Origin: Impatiens glandulifera
Taxonomy: Eukaryota > Streptophyta > Magnoliopsida > Ericales > Balsaminaceae
Length of the DNA stretch: 64,000 nt
Reading direction: 5' to 3'
Assembly (NCBI RefSeq): GCF_907164915.1
Contig: NC_061863.1
Coordinates: 43,063,382 to 43,127,381 of the forward strand
Part shown: positions 22,501-35,639 of the stretch, piece by piece
Layout of the letters: every line of letters starts with the position of its first letter
Numbering within the stretch: the first letter of the stretch is position 1
Made by a program: the position numbers and the translations under genes
Notes under the pieces: generated by a model
The model's input: the letters and a program-made list of their open reading frames with translations, nothing else
Database searches by the model: none
What the model was told of the DNA's origin: nothing

Positions 22501-25500
22501 GTTGGGACACAAGTATTTGGGTCATGTAATTCATTCTAGAACTTTACAGAAAAATTTAGTATGCTGTTGTGCACTCACTAAAATGAACCAAAGTAGGGCA
22601 ATTGATCATTTTTTTGTCAATCAACAGGTAATTAGGATTCTTCTTCTTTTACAGTTGGCATCATGTAGGCAATAAAATTAATGTTCTTATTACATTCTCA
22701 GTGGGCAATGGCTATTGTTGTCATCAACACATTCTTGAAATTATATTACTTTTTCTCTTTTTACTTCTCATGACAGTGCAGCATATTAGCTTAATGTATA
22801 TTGAAAATTGACATGGTTCTTTCATCATAGTATACCTGTAATACTAGCAAACAAAGTATCATTGATGCAAGTCTCTTGCTTACAGGGTCCATGTTTTTGT
22901 CCAACCAACTCTTACCCGTGTCGTTGACAGGTAATGACTATCCCTCTCCATTTTTGTGTGCATGTATACTGCAGTTAAAGCTAATATCTTAAGGAAGCTA
23001 ATATCAATGACTAGAACAGAGGAATATGTTCTGCAAACTCCTGATATTGACAAATATCTTAGAAGGAACTAGCCCATGATGCTTGAAAGTAGTATATAAT
23101 GAAATATTGTTGCTTGAACCTGGTGACAAGAATCATTTTCCCCAAAGTTGTATTTTTCCTTGACAAATTGGTAAACGTAAGATTGTATTTGGTTACAGAT
23201 GCAACATACCATTTTATTTTCCCCTATAACTTCAAATGTGTATCTGCATGCTGATATAACATTAATTGTTTCTACAAAGTCAATTAAACTTCACTTGGCG
23301 TGGTAAGTCTTTCTTATTTAACAACTTGCAACTCATGATCCTTCAGGCTTAAATTTATATGTAAAAAGGAAGCACTAAAGACTAGCTCGATCGCACTTAC
23401 TACACTTGCACAATATACCGGTGAGTAGTGTTCCCTCTTAAACAACATGGTTGCTTCATGAAGAGGTTTTTTGCTTTTATGGTGCTGACATTTCATATCC
23501 ATCTCATAAAACAATCATTATCTTTCTTCCTTTTGTTCTAGTCATTATCCCTATGAATTTAACTGGTAAAGATTGATGCACATGTGTTTCTTAATCTTGT
23601 TGTCCTTTTGTCCAAAATTTGAACAGTGTTTCATTTTTCTTGGAAATTTGTGCCTTTGCAGAATGTGATATACGCTCTTGCTTAAACACTCTTCAGTTTC
23701 TGCACAAGAAGAAAGAATCCCTGAATGCGGTATCACTCTCTTCATCTTCTATGTAGTGTAATGGTTCCTTAAGTAGATCTTCTAAATGAATCCAGGAAGA
23801 TATCCATCCTCCTTGGACCATCACATTGGCAATGAAATCTAGTTTTCATTATGGTAGGTTAGAAAAATTTAGAATCAGAATTTGATATGGAACCTGATTG
23901 ATGTAATTTGTTCTGGAAATGTAAATCTTATCCTTTGGGAACTTACAAGTTCTTCTAGGACTGGATTTATGAGCATTGAGTAAATATGTAAATCCATGAA
24001 ATTTTGTTTCTAGTAGCATATGATGTACTTTTCATATCAAAGAGCTATATTATTGCCTCAAGTAGCAGTAGACATGCATTCCTTGCAACATATCTAATAT
24101 AGAGAATATATTGAAAAGGTGACTAGTAATTGGAGAATATATCTAATCGTGCTTATTAGAAGGCATTTTTTAATATGATTCACTGTTTGACAATGTTGGA
24201 AAATTAGATATTATATATTCTTACTATTATAGAATTAGATTGATATCATATATTATATAATTATGAAAAGATTTGGTTCTGACTAATGTAAAATTCGGTG
24301 CTTCCATGATGATGAACTTGCAATTTGTTTTTTGCATTTAGCTGGAGATAAGTTCACAAGTGGTTGGCAGAAAAGATACAATAAGAAGTGCTTTTGATAT
24401 CTGGAAAGAGGTGAATAAAATATTGTTAGGTTCTTACTGGCTTCTACTTCTTAGTATTTACTTTATGCTTGATACTTCTATTATCATTTTCAGATTTTCC
24501 AGAAGAGAAAATCTAAGGTAGAAAGAAAGAGTGGTCGTGGTACTCCATCTGATGGTTTTGAATATCTGCACTCTTTGATCTCTAACCGGTAAATTCAGAA
24601 TCTGAAGGCAATTCTTTTGTTTCTCTTTGGCTTTTAGTGACAGAAAAAGTTTTCATTCTTTACAAATACAGTGGTGATTATGATCTAATATATGATGGGA
24701 TCCATGAAAATGTTCTTCAGCTCAATTATCATGACCCAGTAATGAAAAAAACTGTAAGAATGTTTCTATGAAGTGTACTTTTATACCATGTACATTCAAT
24801 TCTATTCTATTCTGGAAAGAACCTACATCTTTTGGGGTAAATTACCTAATTTCTGTCTTATTGAAGGTGAAATGTTTGAATCATCTTGGCACTTCTGATT
24901 TACTTCACCAATATATTATGCGTACACAAAAAATGTCCCTCTTGGGTATGAAACTTAACCGCATGAACTTTTACATTTTGATTTTCAAAGGTTTAAGTCA
25001 ATCTGAATTCTGACTTAGTATTATGCAGCTTACCAGCCTGGCATCGCAGTTTCTATACATGGTCTCGTTGCACAAAATGAAAGACCTAATATTGAATGGC
25101 CGAAATCTTTTCACAGGTCATGTAGTTTCACATAATATCTAATTTTTCACCGGTAGTTTCTGACGTAGTTTCTGACCGGATTCTTTTTCCTGTGAACCAA
25201 TAGATGCCGAACATTGTTGTTAGAGAAGATGGAGATACTTCGTTCCTGGCAAATGAAAATATCACCCCATATTGGAAGACATTTATCAGCAAAGTCCTTT
25301 GTAGAAGAATCTATTTCTCCTTTGTTGCATATTCTGTCACCACCAAATCTGAGGCCGGTATGAAACTGTTTTCACTTCAGTATTTTACTCAATAGTATGC
25401 CTTTTGTTTTGTGGTTTGTTTTTTCCATTCCCAATCATGCTATGAATATCATGATGGTTGATTTTAGAGACTCCCAAAGGAGGAACAAATTCCCCTATTT

Positions 25501-28500
25501 ATTGAAGTTTTAGATTGCTAATCAATGGAGTACAATAATAAGGATGCTATTTTATTAAACAATCACATATTCCTTCCTCCCTGGTGATTATAATGTGATT
25601 AAGATTGTTTCTTGTTTCAATAAAACAAAAGAAAAATGTAAAAGCATGTTGGGACTATTGATCCATTTCTGTGGCTTGAATGTCTTCATATGAAGTCTTC
25701 TCATGTATTGGAAATGTGACTTCTTCATGACTGATCACTTCAAAACTGACAGCAATCCTTCAGAATAACCTAATTCCAGCAATTTAGCTAACCTAGTCAT
25801 ATTCAGTACTCTGTACTCTCAATGAATACTGTTTGCCTGCATAAGAAGGTGGACATCTTCAATCAATTGCAACATAGGCCGGAAACACAAATTAGGACTC
25901 AAACTACTTAGACATTCAGTTACATCTGGAGCTTTCCTTTTTGCGTGGAAAATGGACCTCAACTTTCACAATAAACTAAATAATGGCCTGAATTTGAACG
26001 ATAAATTCTAAATTAGATCCATCTTAACGAAATGGTGTAAATTCTGTAAGATTTCCTATTAATCTTTTCAATTGAGGTTCTATTTGAAACATTCTACAAG
26101 TCCGAGCCTCACATTTGTTATGAATGAAGCTCGAGAAATGATTTAAATCTCATACGCCTTTTCTATGAAGTAAAACCCCTTTTTTCTATCAGCAAGAAGA
26201 TTCAGTAGATTATCTGTTAGTGGAAAACTTCATTACAATGATACTTGCATACATAGCTTATTGTTGTTGCTTAAGAGACTCTCATGTAATTATAGGTGGC
26301 TGTGCATTTATTATCTGAGAAAGAGAAGAATGATCTGTCACAGCTGGTGACCACTATGGTATCCTATTCAGTGACATACAAAACCATGAAAACTGATGCT
26401 CTATCCAGTAACCCAAGGAATGATGTAGGACATGATGATTTGGTGCTTACATTTGACCCTCCACTAACCGAGTTCATAAATTTCAAGGTCAGCATCCTAT
26501 CGTTATATCCTGCTCAGTCATTTTCAAGACTAATTGTATTATCTTGCCTGAATTCTTCACATCTTATCTTTTAATAGGACTATAGGCCTGGTCATTTTGT
26601 TCCTACCACAGCTGTGAAGCAGTTATTGTTTCATGAGGTAATATTTGAACTCCCATTTTTTAAAACAAGTAGTACCTTTTAGTGTGAATAAGTATACAAA
26701 AATAAATTGCTGTTAGTTTCATCCATGCTGAATACTTAGCTGAATTTGAAGCTTTCCAAAACTAGACGACTTTGGTTCCCTAGAGGAAAGGCTCATTTCT
26801 CTTATAATTTGTTGCAGCTGTAAATTTTTCTCATTTGTTATATCTGCATTTTCTATGGTAATTGTCATGGAAGACATGGTTGAAATGTAATATCCTTTTG
26901 ATTCCAAGCATTTCACATCCTATGATTTGCTCAACAACTTCTTTTATTTTTGGTTAAAAATCCCTTACTAATTGTTAGATTGGTTGTACATTCCATTTTG
27001 AAGACTTCCTTTTTTATCCTGTTGTATCTGTGTAAAAGCTCACTTTAAGACTTAAATGATGCATTGGCCTTGGAGAGGACATTAGTTAATTTGTTTGTTT
27101 CTCTTTCACATCTTCCCTCCAACTAAACAGTCTTCTTCTGTCTTTCGAATGAGCTCCAAACACCAGATGTCACAATGACCAAAACTGGATACTGGAAATT
27201 ATTTTTGTTATAGAATTGCTACCTTCTTCATGTGTAATATCTGGCCACCCCATCTTTAGGTGGAAAAGCAAAAGATAATGCGAGGTAGCATCTCCAGGCC
27301 CACTGAACAGATACCTGGATGCAACACAATAAATAAACATTCTGCTTCAAACAGAACTGACATATTACAATCTTCTCCAATTGACTCTGCACTACATTCT
27401 TCCAACTATGACAATGGAAATGACCCATTAAGCATGAAGAAATCTATGCCTCTCGAAAAGAAAGACTCACCAGCTTCAGGGTCCATCATTAGTTCCTCAA
27501 CAGGACAAAAGACGAATAATCCCTCTTCAATTAGGAAGAAAGTATCTCGTAGCTCAGCCAGTTTCTTTGACAGGTCTCTCTTCTCTCTCTCACTCACACA
27601 CAATCTATTTCTTTTTGCACAAATTTTATGTTTTCTTGAATAAAGTCTATGTTCTTGAAGCTGTTCCTGATAAAAGATGATTAAGTCAGATCTAAACACT
27701 TAGTCTTCAAGTTTTTTGTAAACTAACTATATGTTAATCTGGATGCAAGCTTTTCAGGGGTCTAGTGCATCAGACCATAATGATTGATCTTTTTGCTAAT
27801 CTACATGATTTCATATTTTCCTTTTTTTTTTCTATATCTTTAAATTGGTCGATTATAAGATTTTATCGATTTATATTTCTTTGTTGCAGCTTCAGAAAGC
27901 CAGGTAGTGGCTTTGAAGTTACCAAACTTAAAAAAGGAATAGCAGAAACAAAACGAGATGCTCGCCCACTTCTATTCAAGTTCAATGAGGTAAATTAATC
28001 TAAATTTGTATTATTATTCCATCCATTATAAATTTTCAATTATTTGATTTCCAAAATTTAAGGATTATTATTGTTATCTAGACTTTCGCCATCTTTTCCC
28101 AAAATTATTTTATTTCGTTAACTATTTTGAATAAACTTTGGTTTAAAATATATATAGAGAAACATGATTGGAGTAGGGAATTTGGAAGAGAGAATAGATG
28201 AAGAAATGAAATGGCATTGGCTGAAAAAATAATAAAATTTTTCTCCATTTATATATTTTTTTCAGCTAATAAGATGATGTCATGTCATTTTATTTCTCAA
28301 TCCCTCTTCCAAATTCTTTTCCTCAAACATGTCTCTCTTTATGTTTTTTTTAAACTAAAGTTTATTCAAAATAGTTAACCCAACTAACACTAACAGAAAG
28401 AATAATAAAATAATTTTGAAAAGAAATGGAACTTTCAGTTAGTCTTTGAAATGAATTTTATGATTACATATTTCAAATATATAATTGATTCATTGTAATA

Positions 28501-28565
28501 TCTCGATGTAGGGTTATACCAATGCTGTAAAACGCCCTGTTCGAATGCGTGAATTTCTTATATGA
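16534..28565 (+). CDS. CTF18: CTF18: chromosome transmission fidelity protein 18, RFC-like clamp-loader large subunit
   Basis: Ctf18 replaces RFC1 in an alternative clamp loader (with RFC2-5, DCC1, CTF8) that handles PCNA and supports sister-chromatid cohesion in the nucleus. I model 23 exons, all joining in phase: 16534-17074, 17822-17883, 18605-18742, 18856-19131, 19834-19920, 20616-20726, 20793-20858, 21993-22100, 22175-22236, 22886-22930, 23347-23420, 23662-23729, 24342-24410, 24494-24588, 24672-24753, 24867-24945, 25029-25116, 25204-25357, 26296-26487, 26578-26637, 27260-27573, 27890-27989, 28512-28565; 2925 nt, 974 residues. An acidic N terminus opens [18 protein letters not shown]. Walker A is [10 protein letters not shown] (about 344-353) and Walker B LVIDEID (about 405-411), with [15 protein letters not shown] after. 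The C terminus, [11 protein letters not shown], is the part known to bind Dcc1-Ctf8. No frame break was found. Start: first ATG in good context; a GTG six bases earlier is not used. Confidence 0.93.
21283..21393 (+). mobile_element. Tiny tRNA-derived SINE-like insertion in CTF18 intron 7
   Basis: A 77-bp insert (21300-21376) lies between perfect 17-bp direct repeats, TAATAAAAGCGTTGGAA, at 21283-21299 and 21377-21393. The insert has an A-box-like TAGCTATGTGGTAGAGC and a B-box-like AGTTCGAGCC about 20 bp apart, as in a tRNA head, and ends in AT-rich sequence. Long perfect target duplications are the mark of LINE-driven retroposition. Most plant SINEs are 100-300 bp, so this one is short. It is also possible that it is a retroposed tRNA fragment. 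Confidence 0.7.
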
Positions 28566-29137
28566 GATAATTATATTGCAATGCTCAATAGAGTGATGGC
28601 CCATCCAACTTCTTAATGTGTAGATGAATTATTTTTTAAGGTTGCTTCATTTACATATGAAAAATCATAGTTAGGTTATTGTTGCACTTGCTATATAACT
28701 TTTTTGTAATCAATATTAAATATTCTCAATGAAGACTCAATCATGTTTCCTCTAATTTTATGTATTTGATATTTTGTAATGATATAATATCTCATTTTGT
28801 ATATTGTGTTTCCTTGACCCCAAAATATATATTAAATATTCTTAGAATTTACATTTCATCTGTGATATATTGAATTGAAGTGCCAAAAAATTTGACAAGA
28901 TCTTGGAAAGCAGGTTTCACTGTCTTTAATATAAAACTTTTTAAAAATATACAAATGAAGCAATTGACATTATAAAATTTAGATATTTATATTTCTTAAG
29001 ATTTCTCTTTGGGTTAATCTAGTAAAGACTCTGTCTATATATACTTAAGCAACCTAAATGAAAATTAAGGGGTAAGCACAAGTTGATTTATTACCTTTCC
29101 AACAAATCAGTTTATTGATAAATTTGTTGAAATATAT

Positions 29138-29182
<45 letters not shown>

Positions 29183-29588
29183 AATAGAATTATTTTTTAC
29201 TATCACGTTATATGAACAATTACAAATTATTTTTTACTATACATTAAACTGGAACCATTTGGGATAAGTTTTTGATAAAAAGAAAATCATAATAAAATCA
29301 GTTTATTCGGTTTAATTTAAGCGATTTTGATTCGGTTTGGTCGATTTACTTTACACCTTCATTAAAATTAAACCAGATATTTAATAAAGGTAAAAGAAAA
29401 AATTTATAAATAATAAAAGAAAAAAAATGAATCACAAAACTAAAATGAAAATTTTATAAATAATAAAAGAAAAAATAAAGAATCACAAAACTAACTAGTA
29501 AATTTCTTACAAAATAAAGTGCGATAAATTGCTTTCAATTTGTATTGAAAGTAAAATATACTATTTAACGTATTAGTACTATCTTTTT
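28566..29588. other. CTF18 3' flank and AT-rich spacer with (TA)n
   Basis: Probable CTF18 3' untranslated sequence, then AT-rich DNA with a (TA)n tract at about 29141-29179. At 29395-29485 the block AAAATTTATAAATAATAAAAG recurs twice. No gene seen. Confidence 0.5.
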
Positions 29589-29589
29589 C

Positions 29590-31750
29590 GCAGTCTCAAT
29601 GCAATCAACCTTCTGCATGATCAAAAGAATAAAGATAACTCAGTGTAAACGAATATTAGTCGTAGTTTAGCAGCAATCAACCTTCTGCGTGATGAAAAGA
29701 ATAAAGATAACTTAGTGTAAACAAAAAAACATTACAAATAAAACAGACTAGTTTTAAATAGCTTAATTTTGATGTGAGAAGTAAGCTTAGAAGCAGTAGT
29801 ATCATCATCAGTAATGGCACATCCAATGAGTTGTCAAGCTAGCAAGTTCTCATATTTGTAATAATGGAAAGTTCCTGTAATCATGTCTGTAGTTTTATGA
29901 TTACTATTTGGAAAAACAAGGATTTGAAAAGTTAAGCTTAAAGAATAGTACATTTGAAATTGTATGAATCTATGGCTGAAGAATCAACTAAGGAATATAT
30001 GAATGGAGTTTATTCATCGGACTCCTCTAAACTATGAGAATTCTCTTGGATATGCTGTTCCTTACTCATCTCTTTCTTACAATGTATCTCATTTTCATCA
30101 CAAAAGTACCTACCCTAAACCCTTCAAAGATAGAGATGGTTTATGATGCAATTTGTAAGATACACATGATTAAGTTCCCTTTCATAGAATATTTTCATCT
30201 AAGGATTTCCCTACATAAATTATAATCATATTTTAAAATTAACACTCAAAATACAAGACAATGGGATATTAAGAAAGGAAAAAAAGATTATGGGTTCAAT
30301 TTTATGCATAGAGTCTATGAAAACCTTGGAAGCATGTTTGATCCTTCTAAATGTCCTTATTTTTATAAGATGTAGTCATTTAAACTTGGAAGCAAAAAAG
30401 AGTCATCAAAATTGACATTTCATGCTTCAAATCATAAAAGTCCAAATCATTTTGACAGTAAAGGATCAAAATAAAATAATTTTATCATTTCACCATTAAT
30501 CACCTCTCTATGTTGCATCATTCAGGATAGGGAGAGACTAGGCTGTCAATATAAGTGTATGCTTTAAGGTGGTATTCTTGAATGCAATCTTGAATGTTGG
30601 TAAGCCTAACTGTATGGTTGTCCATATTATACAACACCAAACGCGATCCTACCACCAAAAGCACTTCGTTTTTCCTAAAAGAAATACACAAGGGTACAGA
30701 ATATGGGAAATTCTCTAGCGGACTAGAATACGGTATTGAAAACAACTTAGACCAAGATTCTACTTTTCCATACTCCTTCATCACCCATACATCGGCTCGT
30801 TTATAACCAATGTTACATAGCAGGCAGAGGTTGTCACATAAAACTCCTAGCTTTGGATTCGAAGCACCCTTCCCATAGCAGGGTTGTGAGAATGCAGAAT
30901 ATGTTTCCTTTGACAAATCGAAAGAGACAATAGGTTTCTGAATACTCCAAGAATAGTTGAACTCAATTTCCCCACTTGCAGGCCAATGAAGTGATCCACC
31001 CACAAAGGTGCCCGGAGCATCCATGGGAATGCCTTCAGGGAAATTTTCAATCCTCCTCCATGAATCACTCTTGTACCCATAAATCTTTACTTCAGTCTTG
31101 AAAGGGGCTTCACCATATAATTCAGATTTAGCAACAATCACCTTATAATCAGAACTAGCTTCATCATAGCCAAACCCATATACAATGTGTCCACGTGATC
31201 GTTTTTTAAAGCCACAATTGGGCAGTCTCTTTGATTTCCTAGTAGATGGGTTCCATAAAAATACAGAACCTTGGTCTATAGCTATACAAACCAATCCATT
31301 CACAGAACCAACTATCGAAACAAAGCGTTGCGGGTGCTTCAATGGATAATAGTGGTCATGTGCACTAGGACATTCTTCATGCAAAACAGATGAAAGAGAA
31401 CATGATTTCACTTCAAAACTACGAGAACCGGAGCTCATAATAAGTCTATGGTGTGCATAACCCTTGTCTTGGATGGAAGCTCTCAGATGATTCTCGACGA
31501 ATATGGGATCAGATATCAAAGCGAGCCAGGATCTGCATACGCACTTAAATCTGACGAGGGTTTTGACGGGAAGTCTGATTAAGATTTTTGTAATAATTTC
31601 TGTTGGCAGGTAGGGGAGGACATGGACGGAATCGCAGTCGGCGACGGTCTTGCGACGCTTTTTCTTTCTTTTCGCAGTTCGATCGCTCTTAATGTACATT
31701 GCGATACAGAGATTTTGGAGAACAAGGGCTTCTTCTTTAGCAAGATAATG
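29590..31750. repeat. Segmental duplication, copy A (F-box gene 1 and flanks)
   Basis: Matches 41560-44190 in the same orientation, including the noncoding 3' flank of the F-box gene (for example ACTCCTCTAAACTATGAGAA and TCTATGAAAACCTTGGAAGC in both) and the block AATCAACCTTCTGC, itself repeated twice here (about 29604 and 29674). Confidence 0.85.
30518..31699 (-). CDS. F-box protein with F-box-associated domain (copy 1)
   Basis: 393 residues in a single exon. F-box proteins recruit substrates to SCF (SKP1-CUL1-F-box) ubiquitin ligases. Residues about 28-72 form the F-box (LPTEIITKILIRLPVKTLVR, then CVCRSWLALISDPIFV). The remainder is an F-box-associated (FBA) region with GSVNGLVCIAIDQGSVFLWN, YGFGYDEASSDYKVIV and GSLHWPASGEIEF. 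The architecture matches plant F-box/kelch and CPR1-like families. N terminus MYIKSDRTAKRKKKRRKT is lysine/arginine-rich, possibly a nuclear signal. It converges on CTF18. A close paralogue lies at 42977-44173. The substrate is unknown. Confidence 0.9.
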   Translation of the reverse strand: MYIKSDRTAKRKKKRRKTVADCDSVHVLPYLPTEIITKILIRLPVKTLVRFKCVCRSWLALISDPIFVENHLRASIQDKGYAHHRLIMSSGSRSFEVKSCSLSSVLHEECPSAHDHYYPLKHPQRFVSIVGSVNGLVCIAIDQGSVFLWNPSTRKSKRLPNCGFKKRSRGHIVYGFGYDEASSDYKVIVAKSELYGEAPFKTEVKIYGYKSDSWRRIENFPEGIPMDAPGTFVGGSLHWPASGEIEFNYSWSIQKPIVSFDLSKETYSAFSQPCYGKGASNPKLGVLCDNLCLLCNIGYKRADVWVMKEYGKVESWSKLFSIPYSSPLENFPYSVPLCISFRKNEVLLVVGSRLVLYNMDNHTVRLTNIQDCIQEYHLKAYTYIDSLVSPYPE

Positions 31751-32370
31751 AGCGGTTAATTTAGGGTTTCTAATTTGAAAGTGGAAGCATTCATTATGAA
31801 TGCAATATTAAAATATATATATAGGAAAGTTTGTAACGAAAGATGTGGAACTATAATTCAAAATATTTATTTATTTTTTTTATTAATAATTTTTTTTATC
31901 TATTACTTTACAATTATATATTTAAAATAATTTATTTATTTTTATATTTTTAAAAATAGAAGTGATAGAGGAATTATGTGTCAATATATTAATGATTTAA
32001 AAAATGATAAAGTACGATAAATTTTGTTATTTTTTCGACTAATTAGATTGCGCTATATTATTCCCTTTAAAATTTTCTCTCCTAAATTCTTTCACCCAAT
32101 TATTTATCTTTTAAAAATAACAACTTGAAAAATTAATAAATTAATAAAATATAATATATTTAATAAATATATATAAATATATATATATAAGAATAAGAAG
32201 TTAAATATAAAAATTATTAATTATTTTTTTTAATTTATTAATTTTTATGTTAATAATTAATTTATTTATTTATGTATTTTTAAAATAAATAATAAAAAGA
32301 AGAATAAATAAATCAAACTAATAAAAAATATATATTTTTAAAATATATATTAAATTATATATATAATTAA

Positions 32371-32376
<6 letters not shown>

Positions 32377-32439
<63 letters not shown>
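32377..32439. repeat. (TA)n microsatellite
   Basis: About 31 uninterrupted AT dinucleotides. Confidence 0.95.
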
Positions 32440-32442
<3 letters not shown>

Positions 32443-32543
32443 TTCCCTCCTTGATTGCGAGAGTGAATCCATGTATACAAATTCTGTTAATTTTATTTTT
32501 TTTTCTAAAATTTTCTTATTTTATCACTCCTCTAAATAAATAA

Positions 32544-32548
<5 letters not shown>

Positions 32549-32601
<53 letters not shown>
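32549..32601. repeat. (TA)n microsatellite
   Basis: About 26 AT dinucleotides, preceded by a short AAAT run. Confidence 0.95.
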
Positions 32602-32604
<3 letters not shown>

Positions 32605-32705
32605 TAAATTAATTCGAGAATCACGAGTCACATAGTCCCTCTTTCTTAGTGTTAAAATTTAACCTAATTTAATAATAAAATTTTATATTTATATTAATCT
32701 TTGTA

Positions 32706-32708
<3 letters not shown>

Positions 32709-32772
<64 letters not shown>
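32709..32772. repeat. (TA)n microsatellite
   Basis: About 32 AT dinucleotides. Confidence 0.95.
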
Positions 32773-32774
<2 letters not shown>

Positions 32775-33108
32775 AATAATACCATAAATTATATTTACAC
32801 ATTCTCTTATTCATTTTTATTTTTCACTTATTTTATTATAACTAAAAATCTATATAATATATAATAAACTTTTTAATTTTACTTACAATTATTTTTTAAA
32901 TTAATGATATTATAGGTCTATCGAAAATAGCATATCGCAATATATCGAAAATAACATATCGTAATATATCGAGAATATCAATTTTTAAGGTATACCGAAA
33001 AAAATGTAAGGTATAGTACCTATATCAAAATTATTTGTACCGTAAATGTATGAGATTTTCAAAATTTTGGTATATCGAGATATACCAAAATACTAAATTA
33101 GTATTTAA

Positions 33109-33111
<3 letters not shown>

Positions 33112-33159
<48 letters not shown>
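33112..33159. repeat. (TA)n microsatellite
   Basis: About 24 AT dinucleotides. Confidence 0.95.
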
Positions 33160-33162
<3 letters not shown>

Positions 33163-33967
33163 CTTATAATGAAATAAAAAGATTTAATAATAATTTAATT
33201 ATAAAAACATAATTTTTTTTTAAAGTAAAATCAAAATATAATCATTCTTTAATATTATTCAATATATGTCATCTTTAAAGATGATGAGATTAAAAAAAAT
33301 TCAATCAAACTTTCAATCTATTAAAGCGGTGGAAAGGATTAAACTAAGTACTCAACCTTTTCAATTATTGTCATGAATATTTTTGTAATATTATCCTCAA
33401 TGGTTACTAGTGAGTCTATTTTTATCTTAGATAAAATGATAGTTAATATTTTTAGGAGCAATTTGAGTTATAATGGTGGAGATATTGTTATGCACAAATG
33501 ATTGGCTAAAAGGAGATGAATTAAACTTAGAAAAAAATTCTAAATGTGATGAACTTGAATTTTGAATTGTTAAATGAAAATGAACAAATTAAAAAAGTAA
33601 GAGATTTTTATTACTTAAGTCTAAATTAATTAATATTTATTATTATTATTATTATCTAACATGAATTGTATTATTAATTTATAAATAAAAAATTACAGAT
33701 ACATTGAAAATCGTTCTGAATCTCTCTTGTATTTACTTAAGTCTAACTTAAAGCATACTTATGTTTATTTTTGATAATATTAATTTTTGTAACTAAATTT
33801 AATTTTTAACTTTTACTATTTTTTTTTTAAATGTTGGATTTTTAAAAGATTTATTTTTATTTTATGATAAATATCTTTAATTTTTAATTTTATGTAACGT
33901 TTATGTAATAAATATATTAAATTGGTTTTTTTGCTTTAAGTTATTATGTTTTTGGGTATGAAAGGTA

Positions 33968-34268
33968 TAATATCAATATAGTACCAAAATTAAAGTATAC
34001 CAAGCTCAAGGTATACCGTAATCAATGTAAGATAAATATATAGATTTTTCTATACCAAAACTTTCGGTAAGGTATAAGGTATACCGTACCGACCCACCCA
34101 CCCCTACACTCACCATGTCAAATAAATGAGTATCAGTACGGTATACCTTAAATTTTTATCCATACCTTATACTTACTAAAAATTTCGTTATATGATAATC
34201 TATACATTTATCATACCTTAATTTCGGTATACCTTTATTTCAGTATAGTATCGATATAGACATTTCCT
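33968..34268. mobile_element. Foldback (MITE-like) inverted repeat
   Basis: Arms of about 130 bp are imperfect reverse complements (for example AAGGTATACCGTAC on the left and GTACGGTATACCTT on the right) around a short centre rich in CCCACCC. Related GGTATACC words lie at 32920-33085. Non-coding, so a MITE or foldback element is plausible. Exact ends and target duplications were not fixed. Confidence 0.55.
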
Positions 34269-35225
34269 ATGTACTAAAAAAAATAATCTATCAATTTTAT
34301 TTCACACAGTTTCTAGTTAAAATTCTAAAGAACCAAAGCACTTCTTGCCCATCGTCTCGTTCGTCAATATAGTTTGAGTTTTATCATCCTCACTTATTTT
34401 GTAGAGCGAACTCAACTTACCCATTTTTTATAAATGGGTTTCAACCCACTAATACTTCTAAAAACGACTAGAATCTCAACTTTACAATATTTGCATTCCC
34501 CGATTGTTGTATTATTCCATAAATCAACACTTTTGTCTGATTTTCAAAGTGTTCCGAAAATATACTTCTACCTTGTTTAGAAGTTACATGGAGTTTTGGT
34601 TTCAAAGTTTTTCTTACTCTTTTTTGAGTTGGGAACTCTTGTGTTTCAGATTTTATTTTGTTTTGTATTTGAAATTAACTTGACAACATATTAGACTTTA
34701 TTAAGTTTATTTGAAAGATTTTTTTATAGTGAAATAAAATTAGTTTTATATATCGTAAAATAGAATGTCTATGAATTTTATATAATAAATAATATAACAG
34801 TATAATTATTTTTTATTTGATTTTTAAAAACTATATTTTGTTTATAATTGAATTAGCATCAAAAGCACTAAAAATCGACACTCCAATTTTTAAAAAGTAA
34901 ATTTATTAATTTGATTTATTTTTAAATAATAAAATCAAAATGATTAACTCCATGGCCAAAAACTCATTTAAAACAATTAATTGTGATTAATTATTTACTA
35001 ATTAATCAAATTAATAAAAGATTAAGGCCAAAAAAATTATTATGGATAAATGTTATACCTATATGTTAAGTAAAAATAGTTAATTAAATATTAGTATTAA
35101 TTAACTATTAAATAAAGAACCTAACCGTGTTAATTTATTCTTGTGCAAGATTAAATTATTAAAGATGTCTAGTATTATATTAAAGTCAGCATTTAATCAA
35201 AGATCGGTTTTATTTATAAAAGGCG

Positions 35226-35576
35226 TAGTCGGTTTTATTCCAAGATCGGTAATTTTGGAAGCGTAGTCGGTTTTAATCCAAGATCGGTAATTTTGGAAGC
35301 GTAGTCGGTTTTATTCCAAGATCGGTAATTTTGGAAGCGTAGTCGGTTTTATTCCAAGATCGGTAATTTTGGAAGCGTAGTCAGTTTTATTCCAAGATCG
35401 GTAATTTTGGAAGCGTAGTCGGTTTTATTCCAAGATCGGTAATTTTAGAAGCGTAGTCGGTTTTATTCCAAGATCGATAATTTTGGAAGCGTAGTTGGTT
35501 TTATTCTAAGATCGGTAATTTTGGAAGCGTAGTCGGTTTTATTCCAAGATCGGTAATTTTGGAAGCGTAGCCAATA
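35226..35576 (+). repeat. 38-bp minisatellite, about nine copies
   Basis: Tandem unit starts GTAGTCGGTTTTATTCCAAG and continues ATCGGTAATTTTGGAAGC. About nine copies in head-to-tail order with few changes (for example AATCC for ATTCC in copy 2). There are no spacers between units. Confidence 0.93.
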
Positions 35577-35639
35577 CGTTTGTGTACATATGTCATTTAT
35601 ATTGATTTTCAAAAATCAATAGGCAACTCTGTTTCAAAC

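Larger units (their letters stand above)
31751..35224. other. Gene-free AT-rich region with long (TA)n tracts
   Basis: No coding feature found. Holds four long (TA)n tracts (listed separately), scattered GGTATACC-type words near 32920-33085 and a foldback at 33968-34268. About 34300-34660 is less AT-rich but has no long open frame. Confidence 0.6.

Noticed and set aside
30847..31080. 77-codon frame overlapping F-box gene 1
   Set aside because: Same-strand shadow in another frame of an intact F-box coding region.
35226..35576. CRISPR-like array of 38-bp repeats
   Set aside because: Units abut without unique spacers and the setting is a plant chromosome; it is a minisatellite.
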